Source: Streptomyces hirsutus
Lineage (GTDB): Bacteria; Actinomycetota; Actinomycetes; Streptomycetales; Streptomycetaceae
Length of the DNA stretch: 64,000 nucleotides
Assembly: GCF_001418415.1 (NCBI RefSeq)
Contig: NZ_LIQT01000072.1
Coordinates: 1 to 64,000, forward strand
Reading direction: 5' to 3'
This document shows, piece after piece, positions 25,869 to 34,978 of this stretch; position 1 is the stretch's first letter, and every line of letters begins with the position of its first letter. Made by a program: the position numbers and the translations under genes. Under the pieces are notes generated by a model. That model saw only the letters and a program-made list of their open reading frames with translations, did not search any database and was not told where the DNA came from.

Positions 25869-26747
25869 ATGGAACGAGTCCTCACCGTGGGCCTAGACGG
25901 CTCACCCGAGAGCCTTGCCGCCGCCCATTGGGCCGCCGACGAAGCCCAGCGGCGCAAACTCACGCTGCGACTGCTGCACGCATGGCCCCTGCTGGCACCG
26001 GAACCGACCGGCGTCCCCGCGGAAGTGGACCAGAACTACTGGGCGAAGCGGCTCGTGCACAACGCCCGGACGGAACTCCAGGCGCACCACCCGGGCCTCA
26101 CCGTCGTCGGCAACCTGGTCGCCGACGACGCCCAGGGCGCACTGCTCCGAGCGGCGTCGGAGTCCGAGATGCTCGTGCTCGGCTCGCGCGGCCTGACTCC
26201 CGTGGAGAGCTACTTCCTCGGCGACATCAGCATGATCGTCGTGGGACGCGCCGAGCGGCCGGTGGTCCTGGTACGTGCCGAGGAGCGGGCGGAAAGGCCC
26301 TCGACACCCGAACCAGGTGCGACAGGCGACGTAGTGGTGGCACTGAAACTGCACGCCCCGTACGACGAACTGCTCGATTTCGCCTTCACCACCGCCGCGG
26401 CGCGGAGCTTGCCGCTCCGCGCCGTCCACGGCCGCGGCACTCCGCTCCACGCGTACACCCCCTGGGGCGTGGACCACACCGTGACCCAGGAGATCGTCCA
26501 GGAGGCGCAGAAGGACCTGAATCAGGCGCTCCGTCCCTGGCGCGAGAAGTTTCCGGGCGTGAGCGTCGCCGACACCATCCGTCTCGACAGTCCTGCCAGG
26601 GCCGTTGTAGCAGCCGCAGAGGACGCCGAACTGCTGATCGTCGGCCGACGCAAGCACCACCCCAACCTGGGACCGTACCTGGGCCCGGTGGCCCAGGCCG
26701 CCGTTCACCACGCGCACTGCCCTGTCGCCGTCATCCCCCATGACTGA
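25869..26747 (+). CDS. Universal stress protein, tandem UspA domains
   Basis: 292 residues: domain 1 opens LTVGLDGSPESLAAAHWAAD and includes LGSRGLTPVESYFLGDISM and RPVVLVRA; domain 2 begins near 150 (DVVVALKLHAPYDELLDFAF) and ends with VGRRKHHPNLGPYLGPVAQA and CPVAVIPH. Domain 2 is atypical: VALKLHAP replaces the usual VGVDGS, so its nucleotide site may be altered. The ribosome site GGAGG lies 8 bases before the ATG. It is on the plus strand, opposite to the previous USP genes. Confidence 0.92.
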   Translation: MERVLTVGLDGSPESLAAAHWAADEAQRRKLTLRLLHAWPLLAPEPTGVPAEVDQNYWAKRLVHNARTELQAHHPGLTVVGNLVADDAQGALLRAASESEMLVLGSRGLTPVESYFLGDISMIVVGRAERPVVLVRAEERAERPSTPEPGATGDVVVALKLHAPYDELLDFAFTTAAARSLPLRAVHGRGTPLHAYTPWGVDHTVTQEIVQEAQKDLNQALRPWREKFPGVSVADTIRLDSPARAVVAAAEDAELLIVGRRKHHPNLGPYLGPVAQAAVHHAHCPVAVIPHD

Positions 26748-27502
26748 GCCGAGCTCGGGCAGCAAGCCGTTGATGTCGGAGCGGCGGGCCGACGCGTCCG
26801 CACTCCGGCCCGGTGCCGCCTCACCAGCCGCGCACCCGGGGCGTCCGATGCAGGTCCCGACGTGGCCACCGTCATGGCGGCCATGGAACCGCCGTGGTGG
26901 GAAGCCGTCAAGGCCGAAACGAGCGGGCCCCTGGAGACCGCCGTGGTCCAGGCACTGGCAGCGATTCGACCCCACGCCGATGGCCGGGCCCCGGTCTTCC
27001 GTCGCCCCTGCACGGAGCCGGACTGAGGGCTCGCAGAGAATCAACCTGTTGCTTCCCGTGATTCAGCTCGTCGGTGTGGTGTGCGCGTTTCCGAGTCGAT
27101 CTGGCGGGGCCACGCACCGTATGCCCGTCACGGCCTCGAGCGAGGAGGCCGCCGTGGCTGAACCGAGACCTCCTGACCCTGGCGCGGCGGGCCGTGGCTG
27201 CTTGCTTCCTCGCCCCCTTCCCGCTGCTCGCGCAGCGCTGAATCCACTTCCCGAGGGACCGCCCAGGACCGCCTGGGAACGCGGCCGCGCCCAGCCGACG
27301 GCACCTCGGTCGGGGTGTACTGGGAGAACCGCCCCGGCAGTGACTGGGCGAAGGACCCTGCAGCGGGCCGGGCGAGAGTGCTGTACCGAACAGGTCCGCC
27401 ATTGCGGCCCAGCCGCACACGGGTCCGCCAGTCCCAGTTGCCCGAACGTGCTGTGAGAGCGACGGTGGAGGGGCAGCCGGGGGAGTCAGGGAGTGGGTGA
27501 TC
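26748..27502. other. Degraded region between USP and ADH genes
   Basis: No intact gene. A 50-codon frame at 26873-27025 (MAAMEPPWWEAVKAETSGPL) has coding-like third positions, and a plus-strand frame near 27300-27460 contains TSVGVYWENRPGSDWAKDPA, which looks protein-like but is not recognised. Both are probably remnants. Confidence 0.4.
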
Positions 27503-28558
27503 ATGCGAGCACTCGTCTACCACGGCCCCGGACGGATTGCCTGGGACAAGGTCATGGATCCGGCGATCGAGGATCCGACCGACGCGATCGTGCGCGTCGA
27601 CGCCACCACCATCTGCGGCACCGATCTGCACATCCTGCACGGGGAACTCCCCGAAGTGAAGCCCGGAACGGTCCTCGGCCACGAGGCTGTCGGCGAGGTG
27701 ATGGACGTCGGCCGCGAGGTCCACTCCATCAGCCCGGGCGATCAGGTGATCGTGTCGTCCGTCACGGCCTGCGGCCACTGTCAGCCCTGCCGGGACAACA
27801 CGTTCGGACAATGCCGCGGCGGGGGCGGGTGGATGCTCGGGGATCTGATCAACGGCACCCAGGCCGAGTTCGTACGGGTGCCCTTCGCCGATTACTCCAC
27901 CCGGCGGACGCCCGGCACCCTGGCGCTCGATGACGCCGTCCTGTTCTCCGAAGTCCTCCCCACCGCCTACGAGGTCGGTGTGCGCAACGGACACGTGAGC
28001 CCCGGAGACACCGTCGTCGTCGTGGGCGCCGGTCCGATCGGACTCGCCGCGGTCATGACCGCGCGGATCTACTCACCGCGCAGAATCATCGCGGTGGACC
28101 TGTCCTCCTCCCGGCTGGAAGCCGCCGGCCGGCTGGGAGCCGACGCCGCCGAGCTGCCCGGACGGCTGATGGCCGATCTCGCGGACGGACCCGGCGCCGA
28201 CGTGGTCATCGAGGCCGCCGGAGCTCCGGACAGCTTCGTCCTGTGCACCCGGGCCGTCCGCTCGGGCGGGCACATCGCCAACATCGGCATGCACGGCAAA
28301 CCGGCCACACTGCATCTCGAGGCGCTGTGGCGCAAGAACGTGACGATCAGCACCGGCCAGGTCGACACCTCCTCCACGCCCTGGCTGCTCGACCTGGTGA
28401 CCTCCGGACGCCTTCACATCTCCCCGCTCGTCACCCACACCTTCGGGCTCAGCCGGATGGAGAACGCCTACGAGGTCTTCTCCCACGGCACCGACACCGG
28501 CGCCCTCAAGGTCGTACTGCACCGCGAAGAGAGCGCCCTCTCCGGTGACCGGCCGTGA
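27503..28558 (+). CDS. Zinc-dependent alcohol dehydrogenase, second copy
   Basis: About 351 residues. Zinc-site segments TICGTDLHILHG and LGHEAVGEVMD and the structural-zinc cluster SVTACGHCQPCRDNTFGQC are present; the Rossmann site is VVGAGPIGLAAVMTAR. It is a close paralogue of the ADH at 18399 (shared RGGGGW(I/M)LG(H/D)LINGTQAE and NVTI(T/S)TG). It has a distinctive shorter loop where copy 1 has ASAGEEAEQLVADL. The ATG at 27503 gives the usual N-terminus MRALVYHGPG; a GTG 6 bases earlier is also possible. It follows the USP gene on the same strand after a 750-base degraded gap. Confidence 0.92.
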   Translation: MRALVYHGPGRIAWDKVMDPAIEDPTDAIVRVDATTICGTDLHILHGELPEVKPGTVLGHEAVGEVMDVGREVHSISPGDQVIVSSVTACGHCQPCRDNTFGQCRGGGGWMLGDLINGTQAEFVRVPFADYSTRRTPGTLALDDAVLFSEVLPTAYEVGVRNGHVSPGDTVVVVGAGPIGLAAVMTARIYSPRRIIAVDLSSSRLEAAGRLGADAAELPGRLMADLADGPGADVVIEAAGAPDSFVLCTRAVRSGGHIANIGMHGKPATLHLEALWRKNVTISTGQVDTSSTPWLLDLVTSGRLHISPLVTHTFGLSRMENAYEVFSHGTDTGALKVVLHREESALSGDRP

Positions 28559-28905
28559 GGGCGGACCTGCAGCTCCACCGAGCCGTCCGACTCCCGTGCC
28601 CGGACCACCCGCGCCAACGAAGCTGAGCCACCCGACCAACCGGCCGGTACAGGAGCCGCGGTGGGAGTGTCCGGCCTCGCCCGACGGGCGCCGCGGCCGT
28701 CCCGGTGGGCAGCAGCCGTGGTCAGATGCGGCTCCCAGGGAGGCCTGTGTCCGCCTACTCCTCAACGTGCCCTGGTGCAACCCGTGGCTGTCTCTCTCGG
28801 CGAGTGCTGGACACCGGCGTCCTCGACGCCGGTGCAGCAGGCTGGCCGGCGTCCCTGTCCTGAGCCGCCCTACGGCTGCGAAAAAGCCACAAGGAGGTGC
28901 CTCCC
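28559..28905. other. Intergenic stretch, no gene recognised
   Basis: Nothing recognisable is coded here. A run GGCCTGTGTCC...CGACGCCGGTGC contains the short inverted repeat GACACCGGCGTC / GACGCCGGTGC near 28810-28835, which could act as a terminator for the ADH gene. The ribosome site AAGGAGG at 28891-28897 belongs to the short flavodoxin frame that follows. Confidence 0.4.
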
Positions 28906-29022
28906 ATGGGCGTCCTCGTCGGATACGCGACCGTCCACGGTTCCCCCCGGACGATCGCCGAGCGGATCGCTTCCGTGCTGAGCGGTGCGGGACTGAACAC
29001 AGAGGCCTCGACCTGGACCTGA
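28906..29022 (+). pseudogene. Flavodoxin-domain protein, truncated to 38 residues
   Basis: A perfect ribosome site (AAGGAGG, spacing 8) precedes MGVLVGYATVHGSPRTIAER, followed by IASVLSGAGL. This is the first strand, phosphate-binding loop and first helix of a flavodoxin or HemG-like protoporphyrinogen oxidase. The frame ends at TGA 29020 after 38 residues, and no continuation of the fold is readable downstream. The start signals are intact but the protein cannot bind FMN. Confidence 0.6.
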
Positions 29023-29131
29023 CCACCCGGGCGGTGACGGTGCCCGACTCGCGCGCCCCAGGTGACGACCACGCCGAGCAGCACTCGTCAGCACGCACGG
29101 CTGGTGGCTCCGGCCAGGGGCGGCCGTGGGG

Positions 29132-29878
29132 TCAGTGCTCGCTGGTGGCGATGTAGGTGCCGTGCCAGGTGTGGTCCCACACGGCGCCGGTGGAGGCGTT
29201 GACCGACAGCATGCCGGTGATCTTCCCGGAGCGCAGGGTGTGCAGGGTGTAGTAGCCGGGGAACGCCTCGGCCTCACCGGCGGTCAGGTCACCGCCCCGC
29301 TCGCGCAGCCACTGCTGGGCGCGGTCCTGGGCCTGGTCGGCGGAGATCCGGGTCTCGGTCCGGCCGCCGCCGTGCATCCCGTAGTCGGTGTTCCACATCA
29401 TCGCGGGTCCGTACTCGATCCCGGTGTCACCGTCGGCCGGGTCGACGAGGATCTCGGTGGCCGGTTTCCCGTCAGGGTTTTCCAGTTCGGCGTAGAAGTT
29501 CTTCGAGAACTGCATGACCTCACCGACACGCAGATCGAGCCGGTCGGCGAAAGCCTCGGCCCGCTGTCGGGCCTGGTCCAGGGTCGTCACCGGGGTGCCG
29601 CCGCCCCGCTGCCAGTAGTGCCCGCCCATCATGCCCGGCCCCCACGAGCAGTCCTCGCGGCCCATCATGCCCGGTCCCATGCCGGGCCCCCACGAGCCCC
29701 AGTCGTCCCAGTCATCGCCCGACATGCCCGACCTCCAGCAATCGCCGGCGGAGGAACTGGCTGGGGCGGTGGCCGGGTGGAGGGAGGTGCTGTCGCCCGA
29801 CGCGCATCCGGCGGCCAGAGTGCCGGCCAGCGCGAGGGCCGCCAGCGCGGCGGCGGTCCGCCTGCTCGTGCTGGGCAT
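29132..29878 (-). CDS. Exported lipoprotein with Met/Trp-rich segment
   Basis: About 248 residues. The N-terminus is a lipoprotein signal peptide (RRTAAALAALALAGTLAAGC, lipidated Cys at 25). Residues 50-80 are rich in Met, Gly and Trp (DDWGSWGPGMGPGMMGRED, WGPGMMGGHYW), a composition reminiscent of copper-binding segments. From about 90 on two repeats begin TLDQARQRAEAFADRLDLRV and SADQAQDRAQQWLRERGGDL, each followed by beta-strands (FYAELEN; GYYTLHT), resembling PepSY-like or propeptide domains. The start could also be at 29884. It sits within the redox island. A metal-binding or redox-envelope role is inferred. Confidence 0.75.
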   Translation of the reverse strand: MPSTSRRTAAALAALALAGTLAAGCASGDSTSLHPATAPASSSAGDCWRSGMSGDDWDDWGSWGPGMGPGMMGREDCSWGPGMMGGHYWQRGGGTPVTTLDQARQRAEAFADRLDLRVGEVMQFSKNFYAELENPDGKPATEILVDPADGDTGIEYGPAMMWNTDYGMHGGGRTETRISADQAQDRAQQWLRERGGDLTAGEAEAFPGYYTLHTLRSGKITGMLSVNASTGAVWDHTWHGTYIATSEH

Positions 29879-30025
29879 GATCATCACTCTTCCGGGTCGT
29901 TCCTGTCCCGACCGCCCGACCCGGCGGACGCGGGTCTGTCCCCTCCAGCCTCTCTCCGGGCGCAAGGACTGCCCAGGGCCGTCCGGACCCGGCCGGTGCA
30001 CCGATCGGCCCGTGCATGAGACGAG

Positions 30026-30382
30026 ATCAAGAGCGGTGAGCCGGACGAGGTCAAGGAGCGCCGGGCGCTGAAGTTCATCGCGCTCACGTTCTTCGCGCTC
30101 GCTGTCCACGCCACCGTCGAGGGCATCCGCGACCTGATCGGCGGGGAGAAGCCCGACACCTCCCTCGTCGGTATCGTCCTGACCGGCCTGTCGATCGTGA
30201 TCATGCCGTGGCCGGCGCGGGCCGAGCGCGAGGCGGGCCTGGAGATGGACTTCCCGCTTGGTCGTCGTCGCCGACGCCGCCGAGACCAGGTTGTGCGCCT
30301 GGCTGAGCGTGTCCACCTTCGCCGGCCTGCCGGCCTTCGCCCTGTTCGGCTGGACCCGGTCGCCCGGTCGCCGGATTCGTCA
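30026..30382 (+). pseudogene. Cation diffusion facilitator fragment
   Basis: The plus-strand frame reads EVKERRALKFIALTFFALAV, ATVEGIRDLIGGEKPDTSLV and GIVLTGLSIVIMPWPARA, then shifts near 30258 to RLVVVADAAETRLCAWLSVS and GLPAFALFGWT. These are the middle transmembrane helices of a CDF-type cation efflux protein. Both ends are missing: the 3' side meets a truncated IS5 transposase at about 30385. There is one frameshift. It is non-functional. Confidence 0.7.
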
Positions 30383-30832
30383 CGCTGAGGTACTTGTCTC
30401 CTCGCCGTAGTTGTACGAGAACAGGGCCGGGGAGGAGTCGATCACCGCCCGCGACCAGTCGAGCTGTTTCGCTGCTCGCAGCCTGGTCGGCAGCACGGCG
30501 TGGAGCCGGTCCCGGACGCCGGCCTCGTTCCACGCGGCAGGCCGCCGCCGGCACGTCATGCCCGAACCGAAGCCCAGCTCCTGCGGCAGGTAATCCCGCT
30601 GGATCCCGGTATGCAGCACGAACAGGATCCCGCACAGCGCCTGCCGGTCAGGCACCCTCGGCCGGCCGGCTACCCGCTTTGGCCCCGGCTCGGGCAGCAA
30701 CGGCTCGATCAGCGACCACAGTTCATCCGAGACGGTCCATGGAGGCGACTCCCTCTTCCCTACGAACAGACCAACGAGCATCCAAGCCGACAGTCGCATC
30801 ATCAGAGACTTCTGTGAGGACCTCTTGGGCAC
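30380..30832 (-). pseudogene. IS5-family transposase, N-terminal fragment
   Basis: The minus-strand frame starts at GTG 30832 and contains SPPWTVSDELWSLIEPLLPE, RQALCGILFVLHTGIQRDYL and LRAAKQLDWSRAVIDSS, the N-terminal half of an IS5-group transposase up to the first catalytic Asp. After VIDSS (about 30432) the sequence no longer belongs to the family and stops at 30380. The rest of the DDE domain is deleted. It abuts the CDF fragment, so this IS probably mediated the loss. Confidence 0.75.
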
Positions 30833-30891
30833 GACCGAAACAGGAACGTCCTCCCTCCCCGTGGGATTTCCGGCTGTCTGACGACGCCGGT

Positions 30892-31548
30892 CTACTGAAA
30901 GGCCGCGTGGATCTCCCGCTCGGTGGCGGCGTGGGAGACGACGAGGAGTTCGTCGCCGGGCTGCAGCCGCATCCCGGGAGCGGGGACCGTGGGCCGGCCC
31001 TCCCGGATGACGGTCGCGATGACGGTGCCCGCGGGGAGGGCGATCTCGGCGAGTGTGCGGCCCGCGGCGCGGGACTGCGGGGTGATGGCGGTTTCGATGA
31101 CGTCGACGCCCGCCTTGCTCAGCCGCAGCAGGGCGACGGTGTCGGTGGCGCCGGTCGCTTCCTCGATGAGGGAGATCAGTGGCGTGGCGACGGGGACCGC
31201 GGTGTCCACTCCCCAGTTCTGGTCGAAGAGCCAGGTGTTCTCCTCGTCGTTGACGCGTGCCGCGACCCGGGGCACGGCGAACTGCCGCTTGGCGAGAAGA
31301 CTGATGACGAGGTTGTCCTCGTCGTTGCCGGTGGTGGCGATGACGAGGTCTGCGGTGAGCGCTCCGGCATGCTCCAGGAAGGTGGGTTCGCAGGCGTCTC
31401 CCACCATGGTGCGTACGGGCAGACGGCCCTCGAGTTCCGTGATGCGGTCGTCGTCGATGTCGACGAGGGTGACGTCGTTGCGGGCGGCGGCGAGGACCTG
31501 AGCGATCTGAGTGCCCAGGCGTCCGGCGCCGGCGATGAGGGCTTTCAC
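30892..31548 (-). CDS. TrkA-type K+ channel/transporter regulatory protein (RCK), second of a pair
   Basis: 218 residues. The N-terminal Rossmann RCK_N domain has MKALIAGAGRLGTQIAQVLA (the family's GxGxxG) and the acidic end of strand 2 in VTLVDIDDDR. The C-terminal RCK_C domain (about 140-218) contains AGRTLAEIALPAGTVIATVI. It should bind NAD(H) or ATP and gate a K+ channel or Trk-type transporter. The GTG start overlaps the stop of the upstream TrkA gene (GTGA at 31545-31548). No TrkH or TrkG pore subunit is encoded nearby; the K+ channel at 43781 is the only candidate pore in the window. Confidence 0.9.
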   Translation of the reverse strand: MKALIAGAGRLGTQIAQVLAAARNDVTLVDIDDDRITELEGRLPVRTMVGDACEPTFLEHAGALTADLVIATTGNDEDNLVISLLAKRQFAVPRVAARVNDEENTWLFDQNWGVDTAVPVATPLISLIEEATGATDTVALLRLSKAGVDVIETAITPQSRAAGRTLAEIALPAGTVIATVIREGRPTVPAPGMRLQPGDELLVVSHAATEREIHAAFQ

Positions 31549-32204
31549 GTCCCCAGCTCCTTGTCCAGGAAGCCGCGCAGTCTGCCGAGCGAGGTGGCGG
31601 CGACCGCGAAGGTGACCAGATCTCCGGGCTCGGCCGGGGTGCTGTGCGCGGGGACGAGCGAGCGGCCCGCCCGGGTCACCTCGACGACGCGGATTTCGCC
31701 GTCCATGTCGAACTCCGTCAGCCGCCGCCCGGTGAGATAGCCAGGCAGCTGTGAGCGGACCAGCAGCGTTTCGCCGTTGCCGAAGCTGAGTTCGGGGGTG
31801 AGGTGACGGTGCAGCAGCATCTGGTGGATCTCATGCACCGTCCAGCGGACGCTGGCGATGGTGGGGATGCCGAGTTCACGGTAGAGGTCGGCGCGGCGGG
31901 GGTCGTAGACGCGGGCGAGGACGATCGGTACCCGGTAGGTCTCCTTGGCCGTCCGCGCGCTGACCATGTTGCTGTTGTCGCCCGAGGTGACGGCGACGAA
32001 CGCGTCCGCGTGCTCGATCCCGGCGGCCTCAAGGACTGTACGGCTGTATCCGTTGCCCACGTGGAACTGGCCCGGGAAGCCGGCGGGCAGCAGCCTGCGC
32101 GTCCTGGCCACGCGGTCCACGATCCGTACGTCATGGCCTTCGGCGGCGAGTTGGGCGGCGAGCAGGGACCCGGCCCGTCCGCAGCCGACGATGATCACTC
32201 TCAT
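31545..32204 (-). CDS. TrkA-type regulatory protein (RCK), first of a pair
   Basis: 219 residues: RCK_N with MRVIIVGCGRAGSLLAAQLA and the strand-2 acidic end VRIVDRVAR, followed by the ligand-loop region FVAVTSGDNSNMVSARTAKE, then an RCK_C-like domain (TGRRLTEFDMDGEIRVVEVT, PAEPGDLVTFAVAATSLG). Start and stop both overlap neighbours (ATGA at 32201-32204 with the P-type ATPase; GTGA at 31545-31548 with the next TrkA). Tandem TrkA-like pairs form hetero-octameric gating rings in some Gram-positive K+ systems. Confidence 0.9.
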   Translation of the reverse strand: MRVIIVGCGRAGSLLAAQLAAEGHDVRIVDRVARTRRLLPAGFPGQFHVGNGYSRTVLEAAGIEHADAFVAVTSGDNSNMVSARTAKETYRVPIVLARVYDPRRADLYRELGIPTIASVRWTVHEIHQMLLHRHLTPELSFGNGETLLVRSQLPGYLTGRRLTEFDMDGEIRVVEVTRAGRSLVPAHSTPAEPGDLVTFAVAATSLGRLRGFLDKELGT

Positions 32205-34978
32205 CGCGTCCCTCCTTTCGGGTCTGCGGGCGTACGGCGGCGCAGCCACGCCTTCCTGAGTTCCTCGGCGACCAGCAGCAGCACGCCGAGCCCGGCGAGG
32301 ACGGCCCAGTCGCCCGCGGCCAGTGGGGCGGTGTTGAACAGGGCCTGCAGCGGGGGCAGATAGCTGATGCCCGCCATGAGGGTGATGCCGAAACATCCGG
32401 CGGCCAGCAGCCAGGGGTTGGACAGCAGGCCGATGCGCAGCAGGCTCTGCCGGTCGGTGCGCACGGCGAGGGCGTTGAAGAACTGACTGACCACGATTCC
32501 GGCCTGGACCATCGTGATCGCCTCCCGGTAGACGGTGTCCTCCTCGGTGAACTCGGAGTACGCGATCCCCGAGGCGTGGATGTGCCAGAAGAAGACGGCG
32601 GTCACGCCGAGAGCCTGGATGCCGCCCAGGAACAGGATGCGACCCATGACGGCCCTGGAGAACAGCTGCTCCTTCCGTGAGCGTGGTGGGCGGTCCATGA
32701 CGTCGGGTTCCGGCGGCTCGGCGCCCAGCGCCAGCGCCGGCAGGACGTCGGAGCCGAGGTCGATGGCGAGAATCTGCACGGCGCTGATCGGCACCAGCGG
32801 AAAGCCGGCCAGGGTCGCCGCGAGGATCGGCACGAGTTCGGCGATGTTGTGGCTGAAGAGGTAGATGAGGAACTTGCGGATGTTCTGGTAGACCGACCGG
32901 CCCAGCCGCACCGCCGCGGCGATGGAGGCGAACGAGTCGTCCAGCAGCACCATCACTGCGGCTTCCCGGGCGACATCGGTGCCGGAGGCGCCCATCGCCA
33001 CACCGATGTCGGCGTGCTTGAGGGCCGGGGCGTCGTTGGCGCCGTCGCCGGTGACCGCGACGACCTCGCCGCGCCGGTGCAGGGCGCCCACGACCCGCAT
33101 CTTGTCCTCGGGGCTGACCCTGCACAACAGCAGCTCACCCGGCCGGTCGAGCAGGGCGTCCAGGCCGTCGTCGTCCAGCGCCTCGAACTCGGCGCCGGTC
33201 GCCACGGTGGGGGTTGATCCGGTGACGATGCCGACCCTGCGGGCGACGGCCTCGGCGGTCAGCGGATGGTCCCCGGTGACCATCACGATCCGGATGCGGG
33301 CCCGCCGGCAGGTGGCGACCGCGTCGCTGACCTCGGGCCGCGGCGGATCCAGCATCCCGACGAGTCCCAGCAGCGTCAGCTCCGACTCGGCCGTGTCCTG
33401 GCGCGGACGGGCGTCGGGCACCGGCCGCCGGGCCACCGCCAGCACGCGCAGCCCCTGGGAGGCCAGCTCGTCGTTCGCGGCGATGACCTCGGCCCGCAGC
33501 GCGTCGGTCAACGCGCGGCGCTCTCCCGCCCAGTCGGCGACGGTGCAACGGTCGAGGAGTTCCTGCGGTGCGCCCTTGACGTACACGCGGTAACCACCGC
33601 CGTCGGTGCCCTTGTGCACGGTGCTCATGAGCTTGCGGCCGGAGTCGAAGGGGTACTCCGCGACGCGCGGTGCCGCGGCCTCCTCCGCGGCCACATCAAG
33701 CCCTGCCTTGGCCGCGGCCACGAGCAGCGCCCCCTCGGTGGTGTCGCCGAGCACCCGCCAGCCCGCCTGCTCCGACGGCGGGACCAGCCGAGCGTTGCAG
33801 CACAGGGCCCCCGCCCGCAGCAGCCCACGGACCGGCTGCGGGTCGACGACCTCGCCGTCGGGCGCGTACCCCACGCCGGTCACCGTGTGCTCCGCCCCGC
33901 CCGCCCACACCCGTACGACGGTCATCTCTGCTCGGGTGAGGGTGCCCGTCTTGTCCGTGCACACCACCGTGGTGGACCCCAGCGCCTCCACCGCCAGCAG
34001 TCGCTTGACCAGGGCGTGCCGCCGGGCCATGCGCCGTACGCCGATCGCCAGGGACACCGACAGGGTCGCGGGCAGGCCCTCGGGGACGAGGGCGACCATG
34101 ACGCCGAGGGCGAAGACGAAGGTCTCGACGAACGGCTGCCCGGTGGGCAGGCGCACCAGGAACAGCAGCGCCCCGATCGCAAGGGCCGTCCCCGCGACCC
34201 TGCGGGCCATCAGGGCGACCTGGCGCTGCAGCGGGGTCTTCTGGCGGGGTGCCGCGGCCGTGAGCCGGAAGATCTTGCCGAACTCGGTGGCCGTGCCGGT
34301 GGCGAACACCACGGCCTTCGCGGAGCCCGCCACCACATCGGTGCCCATGAACACACAGTTGCGGGCCTCGAGCACCGGCCCGGCGGCCACGGGGTGGGCG
34401 GTGCGGCCGACGGCATCGCTCTCCCCCGTCAGTGCCGCGTTGTTCACGGAGACCTCGTGCGCCTCCACCAGACGGCAGTCCGCGGGCACCGCGTCCCCGG
34501 CCTCCAGCACCACCACGTCCCCGGGCACCAGCTCCCGCGACGGCACCTCTCGTCTCTCCCCGTCGCGCAGCACCCGGCAGGTGTGTCTGACCATCGCCTG
34601 CAACGACTCGGCCGTCCGCTCGGCGGAGTACTCCTGGGCGAAGCCGATGGCGGCGTTCAGCACCACCACGCACAGGATCGCCACGGCGAGTTGCAGCGTG
34701 CCCAGGTCCCGGGGGTCCTGAAGTCCATAGGCCAGGAAGGTGATCGCCGACGCGACGAGCAGGACGACGGCGAACAGATCGGTGAACTGGCCGGCCAGTT
34801 CCCGCCACAGCCGCGTCCGACCCGCGGAAGGGAGCGCGTTGGGGCCCAGACGGCCCTGCAGCGCCGTGGCGTCCGCCGACGTCAGCCCGCGCGGCGAGGT
34901 GTCCAGCGCCGCGAAGACCGCCCCGGTCGGCAGAGTTTGGACGGTGGGAGCGGAGCGCCCGGCTTCCTGTTCCGTCAC
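32201..34978 (-). CDS. P-type cation-transporting ATPase (P2-like)
   Basis: 925 residues with the full P-type layout: cation-ATPase N-domain (LTSADATALQGRLGPNALPS), actuator motif LTGES near 175, the ion-site helix-4 motif VPEGLPATLS, the phosphorylation site TDKTGT with Asp at about 341, the N-domain Lys segment YVKGAPQELLDRC, TGDHPLTA and the hinge TGDGANDAPALKHADIGVAM, then six C-terminal helices. It resembles Ca2+, Mg2+ or Na+/K+ pumps (P2A/P2-type) rather than heavy-metal pumps, since no CPC motif is present. The GTG at 34978 overlaps the formate dehydrogenase stop and its own stop overlaps the trkA start, so one transcript is nearly certain. Transported ion unknown. Confidence 0.93.
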   Translation of the reverse strand: MTEQEAGRSAPTVQTLPTGAVFAALDTSPRGLTSADATALQGRLGPNALPSAGRTRLWRELAGQFTDLFAVVLLVASAITFLAYGLQDPRDLGTLQLAVAILCVVVLNAAIGFAQEYSAERTAESLQAMVRHTCRVLRDGERREVPSRELVPGDVVVLEAGDAVPADCRLVEAHEVSVNNAALTGESDAVGRTAHPVAAGPVLEARNCVFMGTDVVAGSAKAVVFATGTATEFGKIFRLTAAAPRQKTPLQRQVALMARRVAGTALAIGALLFLVRLPTGQPFVETFVFALGVMVALVPEGLPATLSVSLAIGVRRMARRHALVKRLLAVEALGSTTVVCTDKTGTLTRAEMTVVRVWAGGAEHTVTGVGYAPDGEVVDPQPVRGLLRAGALCCNARLVPPSEQAGWRVLGDTTEGALLVAAAKAGLDVAAEEAAAPRVAEYPFDSGRKLMSTVHKGTDGGGYRVYVKGAPQELLDRCTVADWAGERRALTDALRAEVIAANDELASQGLRVLAVARRPVPDARPRQDTAESELTLLGLVGMLDPPRPEVSDAVATCRRARIRIVMVTGDHPLTAEAVARRVGIVTGSTPTVATGAEFEALDDDGLDALLDRPGELLLCRVSPEDKMRVVGALHRRGEVVAVTGDGANDAPALKHADIGVAMGASGTDVAREAAVMVLLDDSFASIAAAVRLGRSVYQNIRKFLIYLFSHNIAELVPILAATLAGFPLVPISAVQILAIDLGSDVLPALALGAEPPEPDVMDRPPRSRKEQLFSRAVMGRILFLGGIQALGVTAVFFWHIHASGIAYSEFTEEDTVYREAITMVQAGIVVSQFFNALAVRTDRQSLLRIGLLSNPWLLAAGCFGITLMAGISYLPPLQALFNTAPLAAGDWAVLAGLGVLLLVAEELRKAWLRRRTPADPKGGTR

